A stretch of 9,562 nucleotides of DNA from an uncultured Eubacteriales bacterium. Its GTDB lineage: Bacteria; Bacillota; Clostridia; Oscillospirales; Ruminococcaceae. A program made the position numbers and the translations under genes. Below are positions 6,426 to 9,562 of the stretch, piece after piece (within the stretch, counting starts at the first letter, position 1; each line of letters starts with the position of its first letter). The DNA is taken from assembly GCA_902493155.1 (NCBI GenBank), contig CABUOE010000078.1, positions 1 to 9,562 on the forward strand. Reading direction: 5' to 3'. The notes under the pieces were generated by a model. That model searched no databases, had not been told where the DNA came from, and worked only from the letters and a program-made list of their open reading frames with translations.

Positions 6426-7913
6426 TTACAGGCCAGACGCCTTCTCCATGATCGCCTCTTCCGTGGCCCCTTCGTGTGGAAACTCGGAAACCAGCTCTCC
6501 TTCATACATCACCATGATCCGGTTGCTCATCTGCATGACTTCCGGCAGTTCTGAAGACACCATAATGATGGAATGGCCGTTTTCGACCAGCTGGTGAATG
6601 AGCTCATATATTTCGTGTTTGGCGTTGACGTCGATGCCGCGCGTCCCCTCGTCGAACAGGATAATTTTCGGCTCAATAAACAGCCACTTGGCCAAAACCA
6701 CCTTTTGCTGATTGCCGCCGCTTAAATTGACCACTTCCTGTTCCACACTGGGGGTAGCGATTTTCAAATCGCCCACAAACCGGTCCGCCGCCTCACGGCT
6801 TTGCTTTTTGGAGATGACGCCTCTGCGAATCAGTTTGTCTAAGCCCACAAAGCCGATGTTCCGCTCAATGCTGTCGTCTAAAATCAGGCCGTCGTGATGC
6901 CGGTCCTCGGTGACGAAGCCAAAGTCCGCTTCGATGGCGTCTTTGGTGCATTTGGGGAGATACGGCTTGCCGCGCAGGGTGATTTCCCCAGACAGGATTT
7001 TGTCGAGCCCAAAAAGCGCCCGGCAGATTTCCGTCCGTCCGGAGCCGACCAGTCCTGCAAAGCCCAGCACTTCTCCCTCATGCAGCTCGAAAGAAACGTT
7101 TTTTACACGGCTGGTGGTGAGTCCTTCTACTTTCAGCACTGTCTCCCCGGTATTGGTGTGGATAGGAGGATAAATCTGCTTGAGTTCCCGTCCGACCATA
7201 TACTGTACCAAATCAAACTGATTGACCGAGCTCACGTCGTCGATGTCGATGACTTTTTCTCCGTCTTTTAAAACGGTAATGGTATCCGCAATCTCAAAAA
7301 CCTCGTCCATATGGTGGGAAATATAAATAATCCCCACGCCGTCAGCCTTCAGTTTCCGGATAATATCAAATAAGGTTTTGACATCGTTTTCCGGCAACAC
7401 GGCAGACGGTTCGTCTAAAATCAAAATTTTGGGGGTGAATCGAATCGCCTTGGCCACCTCCACCCGCTGGGCATTGGCCACCGATATTTCAGAGACCAGC
7501 TGAGTCGGGTCCAAGTCCCCAAAGCCCAGAGATTCCAGCAGCTTCTTGGCCTCCCCATTCATTTTTTTGCGGTCTAGGATCCGCCCTTTTTTCAGCGGAA
7601 GATCGCTGAAAAACAGATTTTCCGCCACCGACATGGTGGGAATCAGGGAAAAATGCTGCTGCACTGCGCGAATGCCCACTTTTTGGGCATCTAAAGGGCT
7701 TTGAATCTGCACTTCTTCCCCATCGATGGAAATGGAGCCTTCGTCTTTGCGGATGACGCCGCAGAGGGTTTTGATGAGAGTGCTTTTTCCCGCTCCGTTT
7801 TCACCGACTAAGGCCAAAACTTCTCCGCTGCCCAGTTCCAAATCCACGTGATTCAGCGCGACCACGCCGGGATATCGTTTGGTAATTCCCTTCATAGAAA
7901 GCAACGATTTCAT
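6426..7913 (-). CDS. Sugar ABC transporter ATP-binding protein (RbsA/MglA type, two ATPase domains)
   Basis: This 495-residue protein has the tandem ATPase arrangement of ribose/galactose-type importers. Domain 1 has Walker A GENGAGKST at 37-45, a divergent signature ISVANAQR near 143, Walker B ILILDEPS at 163-170 and the switch His at H200. Domain 2 has the degenerate P-loop GLVGSGRTE at 287-295 (Lys replaced by Arg, usual in this family), signature LSGGNQQK at 397-404 and Walker B IILFDEGTRGID at 417-428, where DEP is commoner. Domain 1 should therefore carry most ATP hydrolysis. It acts on the cytoplasmic side of the membrane with the permease encoded just before it. The two genes overlap by 4 bases (ATGA), with AAGGAG 8 bases before the ATG, a clear sign of coupled translation. 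Length is normal. The family is certain; the transported sugar is not. Confidence 0.95.
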   Translation of the reverse strand: MKSLLSMKGITKRYPGVVALNHVDLELGSGEVLALVGENGAGKSTLIKTLCGVIRKDEGSISIDGEEVQIQSPLDAQKVGIRAVQQHFSLIPTMSVAENLFFSDLPLKKGRILDRKKMNGEAKKLLESLGFGDLDPTQLVSEISVANAQRVEVAKAIRFTPKILILDEPSAVLPENDVKTLFDIIRKLKADGVGIIYISHHMDEVFEIADTITVLKDGEKVIDIDDVSSVNQFDLVQYMVGRELKQIYPPIHTNTGETVLKVEGLTTSRVKNVSFELHEGEVLGFAGLVGSGRTEICRALFGLDKILSGEITLRGKPYLPKCTKDAIEADFGFVTEDRHHDGLILDDSIERNIGFVGLDKLIRRGVISKKQSREAADRFVGDLKIATPSVEQEVVNLSGGNQQKVVLAKWLFIEPKIILFDEGTRGIDVNAKHEIYELIHQLVENGHSIIMVSSELPEVMQMSNRIMVMYEGELVSEFPHEGATEEAIMEKASGL

Positions 7914-8860
7914 TTTGAGGACTCCTTTTTGCGGACCGAACTTCCGTATACCGCGATCAAAATGATGATGCCTTTAATGATTTGCTGCCAGTAAATGCTA
8001 ACCTTTAAGAGGTTCATAATGTTTCCAATAAGGCCCATTACAAGGGTACCGACAATCACGCCGCCAACTCCGCCGACGCCGCCGGTCATGCTCGCTCCTC
8101 CGATGACGACGGAAGCGATAGCCGTCAGTTCCCAGCCGCTGCCTACTGAATTGGAACCCAGAGTCAGCCGGGACGCCATCAATACGCCGCCGATCGCACA
8201 GAGAAAACCAGACACAATGTAAGCGGACAGTTCCACTCGGTTAATATTGACGCCGCTGAGCCGTACCGCCTCTTTATTGCCACCAAACCCCTTCAGGTGC
8301 CGGCCAGCTTTGGTACGCTCCAGTATGTGGTTTAGGATAATCGCGATGATCAGCCAGATGACCGCCATCAACGGCAAAAACCAGTAGGAAATGCTGCCGA
8401 TTTTTAAGAAAGTCTCGTTTTTATAAAAGACCTGCCGTCCTGTAGATAGGAGCAGCCCGATGCCGTTAAAGACGTTGAGTGTCGCCAAAGTGGCGATAAA
8501 GGGGATGATTTTAAAACGAGTAATGAGAATACCATTAATAAACCCTGCCAGAAGTCCCACGATTAGCGTGACTCCAATAGCCACAGGAATCGGCATTCCC
8601 GCCTTCAGCATCAAGGATACAATGACCGTCGTCATCGAGACGATGGCGCCGACGGACAGGTCAATGCCGCCGGTCAGGATGACCACCAGCTCGCCCAAGG
8701 CGACGATGCCCACCGCTGCGTTTTGCTTAAACAGGTTCGAAATATTGGTGCTGGTAAAAAACTTGTCGCTGACCAGTGCCGAAACAATCACCATGACTAC
8801 CAGCAAGATGTATTTGGAGTTTTTTACAAGGAGTTTTTTCCAATCAATTGTCTTTTTCAT
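7910..8860 (-). CDS. Sugar ABC transporter permease (RbsC type)
   Basis: This 316-residue, very hydrophobic protein has about eight to ten membrane segments. The first is near 17-32 after a short basic N-terminus, as in the RbsC/branched-chain permease superfamily (BPD_transp_2). Family motifs are VILTGGIDLSVGA at 60-72, GGNKEAVRLSGVN at 193-205 and GWELTAIASVVIGGASMTGG at 242-261, the part that contacts the ATPase and forms the pathway. The C-terminus ends in basic residues, as expected for a cytoplasmic tail. The ATG has GGGAGG 8 bases upstream. It follows the binding protein by 68 bases that contain a strong hairpin and overlaps the ATPase gene by 4 bases. It should form a homodimer in the membrane that carries a mono- or small saccharide. 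Confidence 0.95.
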   Translation of the reverse strand: MKKTIDWKKLLVKNSKYILLVVMVIVSALVSDKFFTSTNISNLFKQNAAVGIVALGELVVILTGGIDLSVGAIVSMTTVIVSLMLKAGMPIPVAIGVTLIVGLLAGFINGILITRFKIIPFIATLATLNVFNGIGLLLSTGRQVFYKNETFLKIGSISYWFLPLMAVIWLIIAIILNHILERTKAGRHLKGFGGNKEAVRLSGVNINRVELSAYIVSGFLCAIGGVLMASRLTLGSNSVGSGWELTAIASVVIGGASMTGGVGGVGGVIVGTLVMGLIGNIMNLLKVSIYWQQIIKGIIILIAVYGSSVRKKESSK

Positions 8861-8884
8861 GTTTCAATCCTCCCGCCTTTGACA

Positions 8885-8915
8885 CCGGCAAACAGGAAAA
8901 GTCCCTGTTTGCCGG
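8885..8915 (-). promoter_or_regulatory. Intercistronic hairpin between binding protein and permease genes
   Basis: A perfect 12-bp stem pairs 8885-8896 with 8904-8915 around a 7-base loop. It starts 13 bases past the binding-protein stop on the minus strand. It is GC-rich at the base and is not followed by a run of U, so it is not a typical full terminator. In sugar ABC operons a hairpin here commonly protects the upstream binding-protein message or lowers downstream expression, which fits the excess of binding protein such systems need. That role is inferred from position. Confidence 0.7.
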
Positions 8916-8928
8916 CATCTTCTGAGGT

Positions 8929-9562
8929 TTAGAAACCGTAATCCATATATTCGTCTACGTTTTCATAGGTGACGATGATGACCGGGATCAGATATTCGGA
9001 TTCCACTTCTTTTCCGCTGAACATGTCATCCAAAACATCCATCGTCATTTCCGCGATCATGATGGGGCTGTTCAAGCCGGTAACCAGGTCCGGGCCGTTC
9101 TTGCCGCCTTCATTTTCTTTCATCTTTTCAAAGAAGGCCTTTTCGCCGTCGAAACCGGAGATGACTTTGACGTCGGTGCGGCCAGCGTTGTTGATAGCGG
9201 TCAGCGCGCCCAGCGCCTGCGCATCGTGATGGACGATGACAACGTCGATCTGGCTGTTGGCGGCCAGCAGTTCTTCCATCTGGTTCATACCATCGTTTTC
9301 GCCGACGTCGGTGGGAGCATAGCGCTCATCGATCAGCGGGAACCGGGCCATTTCACCCTGGTCGGACATACCGCCCATAACTCCGCCGAAACGAAGGGCG
9401 GGACAGCCGGTGTCAGTGGGGGTACTGCGGACGTAAACCATGTTGCCGCCGTTGTATTTTTCGCCGATGTACTGGCCGATGCCGCGGGCAATGGCGAAGT
9501 TGTCGATTCCCACGTAAGTATAGCCCGAACCCGCCGTGGTGTTGTCCACACAAATCAGCGGG
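8929..9562 (-). CDS. Sugar ABC transporter substrate-binding protein (RbsB type), 5' partial
   Basis: The last 210 codons are visible and the frame stays open through the right edge, so the start, signal peptide and about a third of the protein are missing. The visible part is the C-terminal two thirds of a Peripla_BP_4-type sugar-binding protein. It begins with the strand PLICVDNTTAGSG, then YVGIDNFAIARGIGQYI, VYVRSTPTDTGCPALRFGGV, VVIVHHDAQALGALTAINNAG and VKVISGFDG. These match the inter-lobe and ligand-contact segments of ribose/galactose-binding proteins. In a Gram-positive host it should be a membrane-anchored lipoprotein outside the cell, but the anchor is not in view. It is the first visible gene of the operon, before permease and ATPase. 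The ligand is unknown. The GTG at 9547-9549 is not taken as the start because the family fold continues upstream of it. Confidence 0.92.
   Translation of the reverse strand, partial: PLICVDNTTAGSGYTYVGIDNFAIARGIGQYIGEKYNGGNMVYVRSTPTDTGCPALRFGGVMGGMSDQGEMARFPLIDERYAPTDVGENDGMNQMEELLAANSQIDVVIVHHDAQALGALTAINNAGRTDVKVISGFDGEKAFFEKMKENEGGKNGPDLVTGLNSPIMIAEMTMDVLDDMFSGKEVESEYLIPVIIVTYENVDEYMDYGF

Noticed and set aside
8040..8095. A GGC-rich near-repeat in the permease gene coding for GGVGGVGG.
   Set aside because: It corresponds to the normal glycine-rich segment of RbsC-type permeases and is not a separate repeat element.
6426..9562. Naming the importer rbsBCA (ribose) or mglBAC (galactose).
   Set aside because: These families share all visible motifs across many ligands, no ribokinase or similar gene is present, and the accompanying enzymes point to oxidised or non-phosphorylated substrates.

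Overview
The window looks like a chromosomal segment of a Gram-positive, probably clostridial (Bacillota) bacterium. The evidence is the strong AGGAGG-type ribosome binding sites, the order recD2-type helicase / comF / mreB-type actin, and a sugar-type ABC importer of the kind common in gut and soil Clostridia. The genus cannot be named from sequence reading alone.

Left part, plus strand (1-3281): the C-terminal 60% or so of a RecD2-like DNA helicase, whose stop overlaps the start of comF (ComFC-type phosphoribosyltransferase-fold competence protein). A 179-base gap follows, then a stand-alone MreB-family gene. A near-consensus sigma-A promoter (TTGAAA, 17 bases, TATAAT) sits inside the last codons of comF. 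It implies that mreB has its own transcript with a roughly 178-base structured leader, part of which is complementary to the mreB ribosome binding site.

Junction (3282-3437): two strong hairpins lie back to back between the convergent mreB and the minus-strand operon, and act as terminators.

Right part, minus strand (9562 down to 3438): one polar gene set read right to left. It starts with a sugar-type substrate-binding protein (N-terminus outside the window), then an RbsC-type permease, an RbsA/MglA-type double ATPase, an enolase-superfamily (mandelate racemase/muconate lactonizing) dehydratase-like enzyme, a short-chain dehydrogenase/reductase, and a cyclase-family (kynurenine-formamidase-like) hydrolase. 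The permease and ATPase overlap by 4 bases, and the dehydratase, SDR and cyclase genes are 13-19 bases apart. A 12-bp hairpin separates the binding protein from the permease, and competing stem-loops lie between ATPase and dehydratase. Together the genes suggest uptake of a sugar, sugar acid or polyol followed by non-phosphorylating oxidation (SDR), possible lactone opening (cyclase) and dehydration (enolase superfamily). The substrate is not readable from the sequence, and no kinase, aldolase or regulator is in the window.

No tRNA, rRNA, insertion sequence, CRISPR array or prophage signal was seen. The most interesting points are the regulated-looking mreB leader and the uncharacterised catabolic gene combination.
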